64,000 nucleotides of DNA from Marinovum sp034669705 (GTDB lineage: Bacteria; Pseudomonadota; Alphaproteobacteria; Rhodobacterales; Rhodobacteraceae), in the NCBI RefSeq assembly GCF_034669705.1, contig NZ_JAXMOR010000018.1, positions 1-64,000 on the forward strand, in the 5' to 3' direction. Each line of letters begins with the position of its first letter. Within the stretch, counting starts at the first letter, position 1. Shown in pieces: positions 25,412-34,564 of this stretch. Both the position numbers and the translations under genes were made by a program. The notes under the pieces were generated by a model. That model ran no database searches. It was given only the letters and a program-made list of their open reading frames with translations, and was not told the origin of the DNA.

Positions 25412-25413
25412 CC

Positions 25414-26406
25414 ATGAGCCAATCGCGCCTATTGTGCATCCTGTTGAACTACCGCACCGCCGAGATGTGCGCCCGGGCCGCCCGCGCGGCAGTGACCGCG
25501 ATGGAGGGGCTCGACGCCGAGTTGGTGATCGTCGACAACGCCAGCGGCGACGGCTCGTTCGCGGCGCTGCGCGACATGGTGGCCGAGGCGGGCTGGCCGC
25601 ATGTGCGGGTGGTCGACGCCGGCCGTAACGGCGGCTTTGGCGCCGGCAACAACCACGGCATCCGCGCCGGGCGCAGTGACGGGCTGGCCCCGGAATATGT
25701 CTATATCCTCAACCCCGACGCTTTTCCCGAGCCGGATGCGATCCACGTCCTCACGAATTGGCTCGACGCCCACCCCAAGACCGGCATCGCCGGCAGCCTG
25801 ATCCGCAACGAGGCCGGCGCGCAGGAATACACCGCCTTCCGCTTTCCCACCGCCGCCGGCGAGTTCGAAGGCGCCAGCCGCTTCGGCCCGATCTCTCGCC
25901 TGCTGCGCAGGTCCCGGGTGCCGCTCGATCTGCCGCAGCAGGCGCAACCCGTCGACTGGCTGGCCGGCGCCTCGATGATGCTACGCCGCGAGATGCTCGA
26001 TCAGATCGGCCTCTTCGACGAGACCTTCTTTCTCTATTTCGAGGAAACCGACCTCTGCCGGCGCGCCGCCCGCGCCGGCTGGCAGACCGACTACCTGCCG
26101 CAAAGCCAGGTGATGCACATCGGATCGGTCTCGACCGGGATGAAGCGCTGGGACCGGGTTCCGCAATACTGGCTCGACAGCCGGCTGCACTACTTCACCA
26201 AGAACCACGGCGCGGGCTATGCCCTGCTGGCCACGCTCAGCCATGCCGGCGGCGCGCTGATCTGGCGGCTGCGCAAGGCGGTGCACCGCAGGCCCGACCT
26301 CGATCCGCCGCACTTCCTGCGCGATCTGCTGGCGCATCACGTCCGCGCGTTGCTGTCGCGCCCGGCGCGGCGCGCCGCTCACCCTTCCGCAAAGAGGCTG
26401 CCATGA
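25414..26406 (+). CDS. Glycosyltransferase family 2, rhamnosyltransferase-like
   Basis: 330 aa from the ATG at 25414 (GGAG six bases upstream); a GTG at 25408 would overlap the PKS stop. Shows the WbbL-type pattern: LLNYRTAEMC, VIVDNASGDGS, GRNGGFGAGNNHGI, the metal motif NPDAF, then WLAGASMMLRREML and FFLYFEETDLCRR. Lies between the PKS and NRPS genes, touching both (2-bp gap and 4-bp overlap). The simplest reading is that it glycosylates their product or a lipid-linked sugar tied to it. Deoxyhexose donor is a family tendency, not proven. Confidence 0.88.
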   Translation: MSQSRLLCILLNYRTAEMCARAARAAVTAMEGLDAELVIVDNASGDGSFAALRDMVAEAGWPHVRVVDAGRNGGFGAGNNHGIRAGRSDGLAPEYVYILNPDAFPEPDAIHVLTNWLDAHPKTGIAGSLIRNEAGAQEYTAFRFPTAAGEFEGASRFGPISRLLRRSRVPLDLPQQAQPVDWLAGASMMLRREMLDQIGLFDETFFLYFEETDLCRRAARAGWQTDYLPQSQVMHIGSVSTGMKRWDRVPQYWLDSRLHYFTKNHGAGYALLATLSHAGGALIWRLRKAVHRRPDLDPPHFLRDLLAHHVRALLSRPARRAAHPSAKRLP

Positions 26407-29400
26407 CCGCATTCACCGCCCTTCTCGTCGGAAACGACAGCCTGACCCGCGCCTGCGCCGAGCAGTTGCTCGAACGCGGCCACGGCATCGCGGCGCTGGT
26501 CACCCGGCTGCCGGATTTGCGCGACTGGGCCGAGGCGCAGGGCCTGCAGGTGGTGGCTCCGGGCGGTGATCTGGCGGCACGTCTTGCCGGTACGGCCTGC
26601 GACTGGCTGCTTTCGGTCGCCAATCTCGATTTGCTGCCGGCTGACGTGCTGGCGCTGCCCCGCTGCGGCGCGGTGAATTTTCACGACGGCCCGCTGCCGC
26701 GCCATGCCGGCCTGAACGCCCCGGTCTGGGCGCTGCTGGCCGGCGAGCGCCGCCATGGCATCGCCTGGCACATGATCGAGGGCGGCGTGGACGAGGGCGA
26801 TCTGCTGGTCACCCGCGACCTCGACCTTGCCGACGACGAGACTGCCCTGAGCCTCAACCTGAAATGCTATGCCGCCGGGGTCGAGAGCTTTGCCGAGCTT
26901 TTGGACCAGCTTGCCGGCACCCCGGAACGCAAGCCGCAGGACCTGGGCCAGCGCAGGTATCACGGGCGGCATGCCCGCCCCGAGGCGATGGGCCTCTTGC
27001 GCTTCGACCGCCCGGCGGAAGACGTGGCCCGCGTGGTCCGGGCGCTCGACCATGGCGACTATCTCAACCCGCTGACCACCGCCAAGCTGATGATCGGCGG
27101 CACGCCCTACGCTGTCGGAACCTGCGAACTTGTCTCGGTCGAAGGTGCCCCCGGTGAGGTCCTTGCGGTGGAGGAGAGCCTGACCGTCGCCTGTGCCGAG
27201 GGCGCGGTCCGCCTTGGCGGGCTGCGGCGGATGGACGGCTCTGCGCCCGAGATCGCCACGCTTGCCGCCCCCGGCGACCGATTGGCGCTGGTCACCGACG
27301 AAGAGGCCCGCGCGCTCACCGATCTGGCTGAGGCGCTGGCGCCGGGCGATGCCGCCTGGCGCAAGGCCTTCGCCGGCTTACTCCCCGCGGCGATTGCCGG
27401 CGGCGGGCAGGGCGAGACCGGACGGGCCGAGCTCTCCTTTGACTGGCCCGAGGGGCTGAGCCTGCAGCAGAAGGCCGACCTGGTGCGGCGCTGGGCGGCC
27501 ACGGCCAGCGGCGAGGACGGCGCCGGGATCGCTCTGGTGCATGACGGTCTGGCGCCCGACAGCGCCAATGCGCTTGGCTGGGTGCCGTTTCGCGACGGCG
27601 ACGTGATCGAGCCGGTGCAGGCGCGTCCCGCCGTTGCCGCCGATCTCGCCCTGCGCACACCGGGGATCGAGGCGCTGACCCTGCCTGACGTGGCCTTTGC
27701 CACCGGCGGCCAGTCGCCCGCGCCGCTCACCGTCACCGCCGAGGGCCGGGTGCTTTACGATCGCGCCCGGATCAGCCCGGCGATGGCGCAGATCCTCGTC
27801 GACCGGCTGTCTGCCATGGCCGAGGCCTGCTCTGCCGGGGAAGCCCTGCCGCTGATGCCCGAGGCCGAGCGCGACCTTGTGCTGCACGGCTGGAACCGGA
27901 CCGAGACCGCGCTTGACCGCGACCTGACCATGCAGACCGCTTTCGAGGCACAGGTCGCCCGGACGCCCCAAGCGCTGGCGCTGGTCGCGGCTGGCGAAGA
28001 GCTGAGCTATGCCGCGCTCAACGCCCGCGCCAACCGCGCCGCGCATCTGTTGCGCGAGAGCGGTGTCGGCCCCGGCACGCTGGTCGGGCTCTGCACCGCG
28101 CGCAATGCGCATCTGGTGGTGGGCGCTCTGGCGATCCTCAAGGCCGGCGGCGCCTATGTGCCGATGGACCCGGCCTATCCCGCCGACCGGCTGGCGCTCT
28201 ACCTGCAGGACAGCGGCGCGCCGGTGGTGCTGACCGAAACCGCCCTGACAGACAGCCTGCCCAAGAGCGCGGCCCGGGTGATCTGCCTCGACGACCCGGC
28301 GCTCGGCGCTGCGCCGTCAGACAACCCCGCGCCGCTGGCCGGGCCAAAGGACCTCGCTTACCTGATCTATACCTCCGGCTCCACCGGACGCCCCAAGGGA
28401 GTGATGGTCGAGCACCGCAACGTAGTGAATTTTTACGCCGGCATGGACGCGCGCATCGGCCGCGACACGCCCGGAGCCTGGTTGGCGCTGACCTCGCTCA
28501 GCTTCGACATCTCGGTGCTCGAACTGTTCTACTCGCTGGCGCGCGGCTATCGGCTGGTGCTGGTCAGCGAGGAACAGAAGCTCGAGACCACCGCGCCGGG
28601 CGAGGGCATGGAGTTCAGCCTGTATTACTGGGGCAACGACGATGGCGTCGGCCGCGACAAGTACCGCTCGCTGCTCGAAGGCGCGAAATTCGCTGACGAG
28701 AACGGCTTTTGCGCGGTCTGGACGCCGGAGCGGCACTTCCATGCCTTCGGCGGCCCCTATCCCAACCCCTCGGTCACCGGGGCCGCGGTTGCCGGTGTCA
28801 CGAAGAACATCGCCGTGCGCGCCGGCAGCTGCGTCGCGCCGCTGCACCATACCGCGCGGATTGCCGAGGAATGGGCGGTGATCGACAACCTCACCAATGG
28901 CCGCGCCGGGATGGCCATCGCCTCTGGCTGGCAGCCCGATGACTTCGTGCTCCGCCCGGAAAACACCCCGCCCGAGAACAAACCCGCGATGCTGCGCCAG
29001 ATCGAGGAACTGCGCCGGCTCTGGGCCGGCGAGGCGGTGGAGTATCCTAAGGCCGACGGAACGATGCATGCGGTGGTGACCCAGCCGCGGCCGGTGTCGA
29101 AAACGCTGCCGGTCTGGGTGACCACGGCGGGCAATCCGGCCACATGGCAGGAGGCCGGCAAGATCGGCGCCAACGTGCTGACCCATCTGCTGGGCCAATC
29201 GGTCGCCGAGGTGCAGGCCAAGATCGCGCTCTATCACGACGCGCTGCGCGAGGCCGGCCATGACCCCGCCGATTTCACCGTCACGCTGATGTTGCACAGC
29301 TATCTGGCCGAAACCCGCGAGGCGGCGCGCGAGGTCGCCCGCGAACCGATGAAGGAGTACCTGCGTTCGGCCGCCGGGCTGATCAAGCAGTATGCCTGGG

Positions 29401-30965
29401 CCTTTCCCGCCTTCAAGCGGCCCGAGGGGGCGAAACACGCGTTTGACCTGTCGCTTGACGGGCTGAGCGAAGACGAGATGGACGCGATCCTCGAGTTTGC
29501 CTTCCAGCGCTATTTCGACGAGTCCGGCCTGTTTGGCACCGTCGAGGACGCGGTGGCGCGGGTCGAGAGCCTGAAGGAGATCGGCGTCACGGAAGTGGCC
29601 TGCCTGATCGACTACGGCATCGCGGTCGACACCGTGCTGGCCGGGCTGCGCCCGCTGGCCGAGGTGCTGCGGCGCTGCAATGCCGGTGTGGGGCGCGACC
29701 AGTCGATCGCGGCGCAGATCGCCCGCCACGGGGTGACGCATCTGCAATGCACCCCCTCGACCATGCGGTTGCTGCTGCTTTCGCCAGAGACCCGCAAGGC
29801 GCTGGCCTCGGTGGAGCAGATCATGCTCGGCGGCGAGCCTCTGGCGGGGGCCCTGGTGGATGAGCTGCGCGGGCTGACTGGCGCGAAGATCGAAAACATG
29901 TACGGCCCGACCGAGACCACGATCTGGTCGTCGACCGGGCCGGCCGCCGGCGGCGAGGCGATCTGCGGCATCGGCCGGCCGATTGCCAATACCCAGATCT
30001 ATGTGCTTGATTCAGAAGGCAACCCCGCGCCGGTGGGCGTCACCGGCGGGCTGCATATCGGCGGCCAGGGCGTGACCCGCGGCTATTGGGGGCGCGATGA
30101 CCTGACGGCCGGGCGCTTCCGTCCCAACCCCTTTGGCGCGGGGCGGATCTATGACACCGGCGACCTGGCGCGCTGGCGGGCCGATGGCACGCTGGATTTC
30201 CTCGGCCGGGCCGACACACAGGTCAAGCTGCGCGGCTATCGCATCGAACTGGGCGAAATCGAAGCCCGCCTCGAAACCCTGCCGGACGTGCAGCAGGCCG
30301 TGGTGGTGGTGCAGGAGGAACACTCGTTGACCGCCTTCTATCAGGGCTCGGCGAGCTGGCGCAGCCTGCGGCTGGCGCTGGCCGAGGCCTTGCCGAACTA
30401 CATGGTGCCGTCGCGTATCGTGCAGGTGACCGAGTTCCCGCTGACCCCCAACCGCAAGGTCGACCGCCAAGCGCTGGCGGCACGGAGGCCGGTAACCGTC
30501 GCAGCCCCGGTGACGACACTGAAACCCGCGCCGCAACAGGCCGCGCCTGCAAAGCCCGGCGATGTCGAAGCGGTGCAGCGCCGGGTCGCGGCGGTCTGGC
30601 AGGAGGTGCTGGGGCTGGGCGAGATCCCGGCGCAGGGCAATTTCTTCGACCTCGGCGGGCATTCGCTGCTTGCGGTGCAGGCGCATCGGGCCTTGAAAAA
30701 GGCACTGGGCGCGACACGGCTGAGCATCGCCGATGTCTTCGGTTACCCGACACTGGCCGGCCTCTCGGCACGGATCGCCGAACTGGCCCGCACCTCCGTT
30801 GCGCGCAAGCGGCTGCCACCCGCGCCACAGCCACCGCATCCGCCCGCCAATCTCGGAGCCGAGCCTCGGATCGCCGAGGTGCTGCCCGACAACCCGCGTG
30901 CCGCAGCGCGGAAAGAGGCGATGGCGCGGCGCCGCGAGATGCGCGCGCGCAGGCCAGTGCCCTGA
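26403..30965 (+). CDS. NRPS: formyltransferase-A(monooxygenase insert)-PCP
   Basis: 1520 aa. Residues 1-240 resemble methionyl-tRNA/UDP-sugar formyltransferases, with catalytic Asn92 and His94 (NFHDGPLPRHAG) and Asp130 (GGVDEGD). Residues about 420-520 resemble the tail of a condensation domain; no HHxxxDG is present. Adenylation domain: A3 near 657 (TSGSTGRPKG), A4 Asp702 (FDISVLELF), A5 at 1167 (MYGPTET), A7 YDTGDLARW, A8 near 1268, A10 NRKVDR. Between A4 and A5, residues about 736-1090 form a luciferase-like FMN monooxygenase of the MupA/Atu3671 type (FSLYYWGNDDG, WTPERHFHAFGG, AIASGWQPDDF). Carrier Ser1421 in GGHSL. ATG overlaps the upstream stop by 4 bp. F-A-PCP order is that of a formylating initiation module. 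Confidence 0.92.
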   Translation: MTAFTALLVGNDSLTRACAEQLLERGHGIAALVTRLPDLRDWAEAQGLQVVAPGGDLAARLAGTACDWLLSVANLDLLPADVLALPRCGAVNFHDGPLPRHAGLNAPVWALLAGERRHGIAWHMIEGGVDEGDLLVTRDLDLADDETALSLNLKCYAAGVESFAELLDQLAGTPERKPQDLGQRRYHGRHARPEAMGLLRFDRPAEDVARVVRALDHGDYLNPLTTAKLMIGGTPYAVGTCELVSVEGAPGEVLAVEESLTVACAEGAVRLGGLRRMDGSAPEIATLAAPGDRLALVTDEEARALTDLAEALAPGDAAWRKAFAGLLPAAIAGGGQGETGRAELSFDWPEGLSLQQKADLVRRWAATASGEDGAGIALVHDGLAPDSANALGWVPFRDGDVIEPVQARPAVAADLALRTPGIEALTLPDVAFATGGQSPAPLTVTAEGRVLYDRARISPAMAQILVDRLSAMAEACSAGEALPLMPEAERDLVLHGWNRTETALDRDLTMQTAFEAQVARTPQALALVAAGEELSYAALNARANRAAHLLRESGVGPGTLVGLCTARNAHLVVGALAILKAGGAYVPMDPAYPADRLALYLQDSGAPVVLTETALTDSLPKSAARVICLDDPALGAAPSDNPAPLAGPKDLAYLIYTSGSTGRPKGVMVEHRNVVNFYAGMDARIGRDTPGAWLALTSLSFDISVLELFYSLARGYRLVLVSEEQKLETTAPGEGMEFSLYYWGNDDGVGRDKYRSLLEGAKFADENGFCAVWTPERHFHAFGGPYPNPSVTGAAVAGVTKNIAVRAGSCVAPLHHTARIAEEWAVIDNLTNGRAGMAIASGWQPDDFVLRPENTPPENKPAMLRQIEELRRLWAGEAVEYPKADGTMHAVVTQPRPVSKTLPVWVTTAGNPATWQEAGKIGANVLTHLLGQSVAEVQAKIALYHDALREAGHDPADFTVTLMLHSYLAETREAAREVAREPMKEYLRSAAGLIKQYAWAFPAFKRPEGAKHAFDLSLDGLSEDEMDAILEFAFQRYFDESGLFGTVEDAVARVESLKEIGVTEVACLIDYGIAVDTVLAGLRPLAEVLRRCNAGVGRDQSIAAQIARHGVTHLQCTPSTMRLLLLSPETRKALASVEQIMLGGEPLAGALVDELRGLTGAKIENMYGPTETTIWSSTGPAAGGEAICGIGRPIANTQIYVLDSEGNPAPVGVTGGLHIGGQGVTRGYWGRDDLTAGRFRPNPFGAGRIYDTGDLARWRADGTLDFLGRADTQVKLRGYRIELGEIEARLETLPDVQQAVVVVQEEHSLTAFYQGSASWRSLRLALAEALPNYMVPSRIVQVTEFPLTPNRKVDRQALAARRPVTVAAPVTTLKPAPQQAAPAKPGDVEAVQRRVAAVWQEVLGLGEIPAQGNFFDLGGHSLLAVQAHRALKKALGATRLSIADVFGYPTLAGLSARIAELARTSVARKRLPPAPQPPHPPANLGAEPRIAEVLPDNPRAAARKEAMARRREMRARRPVP

Positions 30966-31026
30966 GCCTTGGCGGAACCGGGGCGGGTGCCGCAATATGT
31001 TGGATTAATTGTGAAAAATTCCGTCA

Positions 31027-31043
31027 GGAAACGCATTGTTTCC
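31027..31043. promoter_or_regulatory. Inverted repeat after the NRPS gene
   Basis: GGAAAC/GTTTCC, 6-bp arms and 5-nt centre, followed by GGATTTT. Lies in the 232-bp gap between the NRPS gene and wzz. May be a weak terminator for the NRPS transcript or an operator for wzz. The gap is AT-richer than the flanks and holds no gene. Confidence 0.35.
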
Positions 31044-31197
31044 GGATTTTCACGCCGAAAAGCTGGCGAATTTGAAGCAAGTGCCCTAGGTTAACATCGG
31101 GGCAAGTCACCGGAGGCGCCGACTGTCGGATTACCGCAGCGCGGCGATCCAGTGAGGTGAAATGCCCCCTCGCGGGGGCGCGTGTTGGAGCATTGAC

Positions 31198-32505
31198 ATG
31201 AACCAGTTGGGATCGTTTTCCGATCTGAAGAACGTGCTGCGCCGGCGGCTGCCCCTGATCCTGCTGATCACGGTGCTGGGCTGTGCGCTCTCGGTCTATT
31301 TCGCGCTGCGGCAGCCCAAGGTCTATGAGGCCATCGCGGTGGCGCAGATCGAGGATGCCACCATCATCGACACCCGCACCGGGCGCACCGATGCGGCGCA
31401 TCGGCTGACGCTGATCGAACAGCGGATGATGGCGCGCGACAACGTGATCGAGATCATCGAGGACTTCGACCTCTACGCCGAGGAAGACGAATCGATCGGC
31501 ACCAAGGTCTCGCTGTTCCGCGATGCCACCGCGATCATCCCGGTGATGGACAGTACCCAGCCCTGGCTGACCAATGGCAGCCCCACCGGGCTGACGATCC
31601 GGGTGTCGATGTCCGATCCGCAGCAGGCGGCCGATGTTGCCAACGAGCTTCTGGCGCGGATCGTTGACCAGGGCCGGTCGCAGCAGGAAAGCCAGACCGA
31701 GCAGGCGCTGGCCTTCTTTACCGGCGAAGAGCGGCGGCTGACCACGGCGATCCTCGACATCGAAGAGCGGCTGGCGCGGTTCAAGCAGGAGAATGCCGAC
31801 AGCCTGCCGACGGTGGTCACCGGCCAGCGCACGCGGCTCGACACCCTGCGCCAGACCGAGCTCGACATCGATCGCGACATCATCCAGCTGCAGACCAATC
31901 CCGGCCGCACCCGCGAAGGCGTGCTCGAATCGCAGATTGCCCAGCTTGCCGAGCAGCGCCGCCTGGTGCGCGACCGGATCGCCGTGGTCGAAGCGGCGCT
32001 GAACGCCGCGCCGGCGGTCGAGCAGGAGCTCAATGTCCTCAACCGCGAACTGACCCAGCTGCGCGAACAGCTGTCGCAGTTCTCGGCCAGCAAGGTCACC
32101 GCCCAGACCGACCGCACCCTGCAGCAGCAAAAGCAGACCGAGCGCTTCGAGGTGCTGGAAACCGCCCTCGTGCCGGAATACCCGGTGTCGCGCAGCCGCA
32201 AGAAGACCGCGATCATGGGCGGCGTCGCCAGCGTGGTGTTCGCGATCGGCCTGGCGCTGATCCTCGAGATCATGAACCCGGCGATCCGCAACTCGACCCA
32301 GCTGGAGCGCGCTCTGGGCATCCAGACTGTGGTGTCGATCCCGGTCATCAAGACCCGGCGGGAACGGCGAATGCGCAGCTTCATGGTGCTGGGATGGGTT
32401 CTCGGGCTTCTGGCGCTGATCCCGGCCGCCCTGCGGCTGATCAATGACCGCTGGCCGACGATCAACCCTTTTAGGACGGGCGATCGCCAGGCTGCCCGGC
32501 TCTGA
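31198..32505 (+). CDS. Wzz/GumC-type polysaccharide chain-length protein
   Basis: 435 aa from the ATG at 31198 (GGAG nearby). Membrane helix at about residues 19-38 (PLILLITVLGCALSVYFAL) and a second helix pair near 335-355 and 395-415. Between them is a long periplasmic coiled-coil-rich region (for example LNREHLTQLREQL-like heptads around 285-310). This is the co-polymerase/periplasmic part of a Wzy-dependent system. The partner kinase is the separate convergent gene at 32873-34462, so the two-gene (Wzz plus cytoplasmic kinase) layout applies. Confidence 0.88.
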   Translation: MNQLGSFSDLKNVLRRRLPLILLITVLGCALSVYFALRQPKVYEAIAVAQIEDATIIDTRTGRTDAAHRLTLIEQRMMARDNVIEIIEDFDLYAEEDESIGTKVSLFRDATAIIPVMDSTQPWLTNGSPTGLTIRVSMSDPQQAADVANELLARIVDQGRSQQESQTEQALAFFTGEERRLTTAILDIEERLARFKQENADSLPTVVTGQRTRLDTLRQTELDIDRDIIQLQTNPGRTREGVLESQIAQLAEQRRLVRDRIAVVEAALNAAPAVEQELNVLNRELTQLREQLSQFSASKVTAQTDRTLQQQKQTERFEVLETALVPEYPVSRSRKKTAIMGGVASVVFAIGLALILEIMNPAIRNSTQLERALGIQTVVSIPVIKTRRERRMRSFMVLGWVLGLLALIPAALRLINDRWPTINPFRTGDRQAARL

Positions 32506-32872
32506 CCTGAAGCGCGGTGTCAGTCGCCGCAAATCTCGGCCGCTTCGCCTTCGGAGCGGTCGGGCAGCACCCCCAGCCACGGCGCTTAGGTGCCGAGGCG
32601 TCGCGCGACGTCACTCCCGCTTGGTTCTGATCTGAAGTGCGGTATCACACGCTGCGTTTCGCTTCGCATGGGGAGCGGTGGCGTACGACCCTGCGCAATG
32701 GCGTTTCGGGGCCATGGCGTCGGGCATCCCGGTTTTGATCTGAAGCTCGGTATCCCGCTCCGCAATCCGCGTCGCCTTCGCAGCGGTTGCGCACCACCCC
32801 CAACCAGCGGCGTTTCGCGGCCGCGGCGCCGCGCGACACCATCATGACCCGGCCGGAACATAAGCTGCGGTA
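32506..32872. repeat. Three decayed copies of the kinase gene 3' end
   Basis: The 367 bp between convergent wzz and the kinase gene have no intact gene. They hold three degenerate copies, about 105-125 bp each, of the last 30 codons of the kinase gene: about 32506-32628, 32629-32736 and 32737-32862. Copy 1 on the minus strand still reads DVARRLGT, stop, APWLGVLPDRSEGEAAEICGD, stop, against DVERRLGT...RSEGEAAEIYGY in the gene. Copies 2 and 3 are more diverged and copy 3 is frameshifted. Copies 2 and 3 begin with a shared GATCTGAAG-type junction, and copy 1 with the near-match GACCTGAAG. Confidence 0.75.
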
Positions 32873-34462
32873 TCAGTAGCCGTAAATCTCGGCCGCCTCG
32901 CCTTCGGAGCGGTTGAGCACCACCCCGAGCAGGGGCGTTTCGGTGCCGAGGCGCCGCTCGACATCGCGGATCTGCTGCGGCTTGGTGATGCCGCCGCCGA
33001 CCACCAGGATGATCCCGTCGAACAGGGGGCGCGCCGCCAGGACGTCATCGTTGACCAGCGCCGGCGGCATGTCAAAGAGCATCACGTCAGGCGCGAGGGC
33101 TGCTTCCATCACGTCGAGCACCACGGCGGTGTCGGGGTCCTGCAACAGCTCGGCCGCATAGGGTTCGGGCCGCGCATTGGTGCCAAAGGCCACCTGGTCG
33201 CCGATCTTGTACGCGTTGTCGGCCGGCCGCCGCAGCAGCTCCTGCATCGACAGGTTGCCGCGCAGGAACGCCGGCAGATCGGGCGGATCAGAGATGTTGA
33301 GCACCTTTGCCAACGTCGGGTGACGCATGTCGAGGTCAAGCACCAGCGACCGGCAATTGCCCTGCCGCGACAGCGAGACCGCGAGGTTGGCGGCCATGAA
33401 GGTCTTGCCACAGCCCTCGGTCGGCGAGGTGATGGCCACCCGGGTCCAGCCGTTTTCTCGCAGCGCCCGCAACAGCTTGGTGCGCAGCACGTCAAAGGCG
33501 GAATGCACCGGATCCTCGCGGGTGGCAGTGATGATGCGATTGCGCTCCAGTCTCGGCGCGTCGATCGCAAAGGTCGGCAGCCGGCCCCAGGTGCCGTCGC
33601 CGCCGCGCGTATCGGCGGTCTTGAGCGGTGCCGCGGTCTCGGCCGGTTGCGCCGCGGCGGCGGGCTCGGCGTGCTCCGGCGCGGCCTGTGCCGGCTTGGG
33701 GGTCTTTGCCTCGGGCGCGGCCGGTGTTTGCGACGCGCGCTGGGCGGGCGCTTCCGTCTCGCGCGCAGCTCGGTGTTGCGACAGGGGCTTGGCCGGCGCA
33801 GGCACGGCCGCCGGCTGCGTCCCGGACACGGCGGGCGTTTGCGTCTCCGGCGCGGCCGGTTGTGGCGTCTGGGGCTTCGCTGGTGCTTGCTTCTCGGGCG
33901 CGACCGGGGCCTGCGTCTCGCGTTTGGTGGGCGCCTGCGTTTCCGTCGCGGCCGGTTGTTGTCTCGCAGGCTTCGCGGACGCGTCCTTGATCGGCGCGGC
34001 CGGGACCTGCGCCTCGGGCGTGGCGGAATCGGGGGCGCGCGGTTTCGAGACCGGGACGCGGGAGACCGAGACCCGGGCGACCCGAGGCCTCGGGGCCGGG
34101 GTCTCTGACTTCGGGGTCTCTGCGACCGGAGCCTTGCGAACCTGCGTCGCCGGGCGCCTTTTGACCGGGGTCTCTGCCTCCGGGCTGTCCGTATGCGCGG
34201 AGTCTGTGGCCGGCTTTGCCTTGGTCGGTCCGGGCGCGGCCGCCTCGGGCTTCGCCGCCCGTGCCGGCTGGGACGTGCGGTCAGTTGGTGTGTCTTTCGG
34301 CGGCGCGGCCTTCGGGTCCGGTTGTGGCTGGCGCCGGGGCTCCGGCCGTTCCTGGCGCGCGGGCTCTGGCGCATGCGGGAGCCGGCCGCTCAGCGCCGGC
34401 TTCGGGTCCTGCCCCCCGGCCTCGCGCGCGGCGCGCTTCTTCCGTGTCCAGCGTTTTTCCAT
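32873..34462 (-). CDS. Wzc/CpsD-type tyrosine autokinase with long Pro/Ala-rich N-terminus
   Basis: 529 aa from the ATG at 34462 (TTG at 34468 possible). The C-terminal 230 residues are the BY-kinase/ParA-like ATPase: Walker A SPTEGCGKTFMAANLAVSL, Walker A' LVLDLDMRHPT and Walker B VMLFDMPPA. The tail ends EIYGY, a very short tyrosine cluster. Residues about 15-280 are low-complexity, rich in Pro, Ala, Thr, Lys and Gln with repeated TQAP/KPAP-like units, probably disordered. The kinase works with Wzz to control polysaccharide assembly. Its 3' end has spawned the repeats at 32506-32872. Confidence 0.88.
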   Translation of the reverse strand: MEKRWTRKKRAAREAGGQDPKPALSGRLPHAPEPARQERPEPRRQPQPDPKAAPPKDTPTDRTSQPARAAKPEAAAPGPTKAKPATDSAHTDSPEAETPVKRRPATQVRKAPVAETPKSETPAPRPRVARVSVSRVPVSKPRAPDSATPEAQVPAAPIKDASAKPARQQPAATETQAPTKRETQAPVAPEKQAPAKPQTPQPAAPETQTPAVSGTQPAAVPAPAKPLSQHRAARETEAPAQRASQTPAAPEAKTPKPAQAAPEHAEPAAAAQPAETAAPLKTADTRGGDGTWGRLPTFAIDAPRLERNRIITATREDPVHSAFDVLRTKLLRALRENGWTRVAITSPTEGCGKTFMAANLAVSLSRQGNCRSLVLDLDMRHPTLAKVLNISDPPDLPAFLRGNLSMQELLRRPADNAYKIGDQVAFGTNARPEPYAAELLQDPDTAVVLDVMEAALAPDVMLFDMPPALVNDDVLAARPLFDGIILVVGGGITKPQQIRDVERRLGTETPLLGVVLNRSEGEAAEIYGY

Positions 34463-34564
34463 GCTCAATCGCTCTTGCCCAGACGGCGTGTTTATCCCGC
34501 CTTGTCATTCTCCGGCAGCAAACACCGGAATTCAGGCAGAATTAAGAATATTCCTTGGACCTTC

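Noticed and set aside
25758..26402. Upstream extension of the NRPS frame
   Set aside because: This part is out of frame with, and fully inside, the GT2 gene at 25414-26406. The NRPS start at 26403 gives the formyltransferase N-terminus and the ATGA overlap.
28317..29747. 476-codon minus-strand frame inside the NRPS gene
   Set aside because: Antisense to the monooxygenase insert and A-domain coding sequence; no recognisable motif and no ribosome-binding site linked to a plausible gene.
32586..32861. Minus-strand open frame in the wzz-kinase gap
   Set aside because: It is built from the decayed kinase-end repeats, changing frame between copies; not a separate gene.
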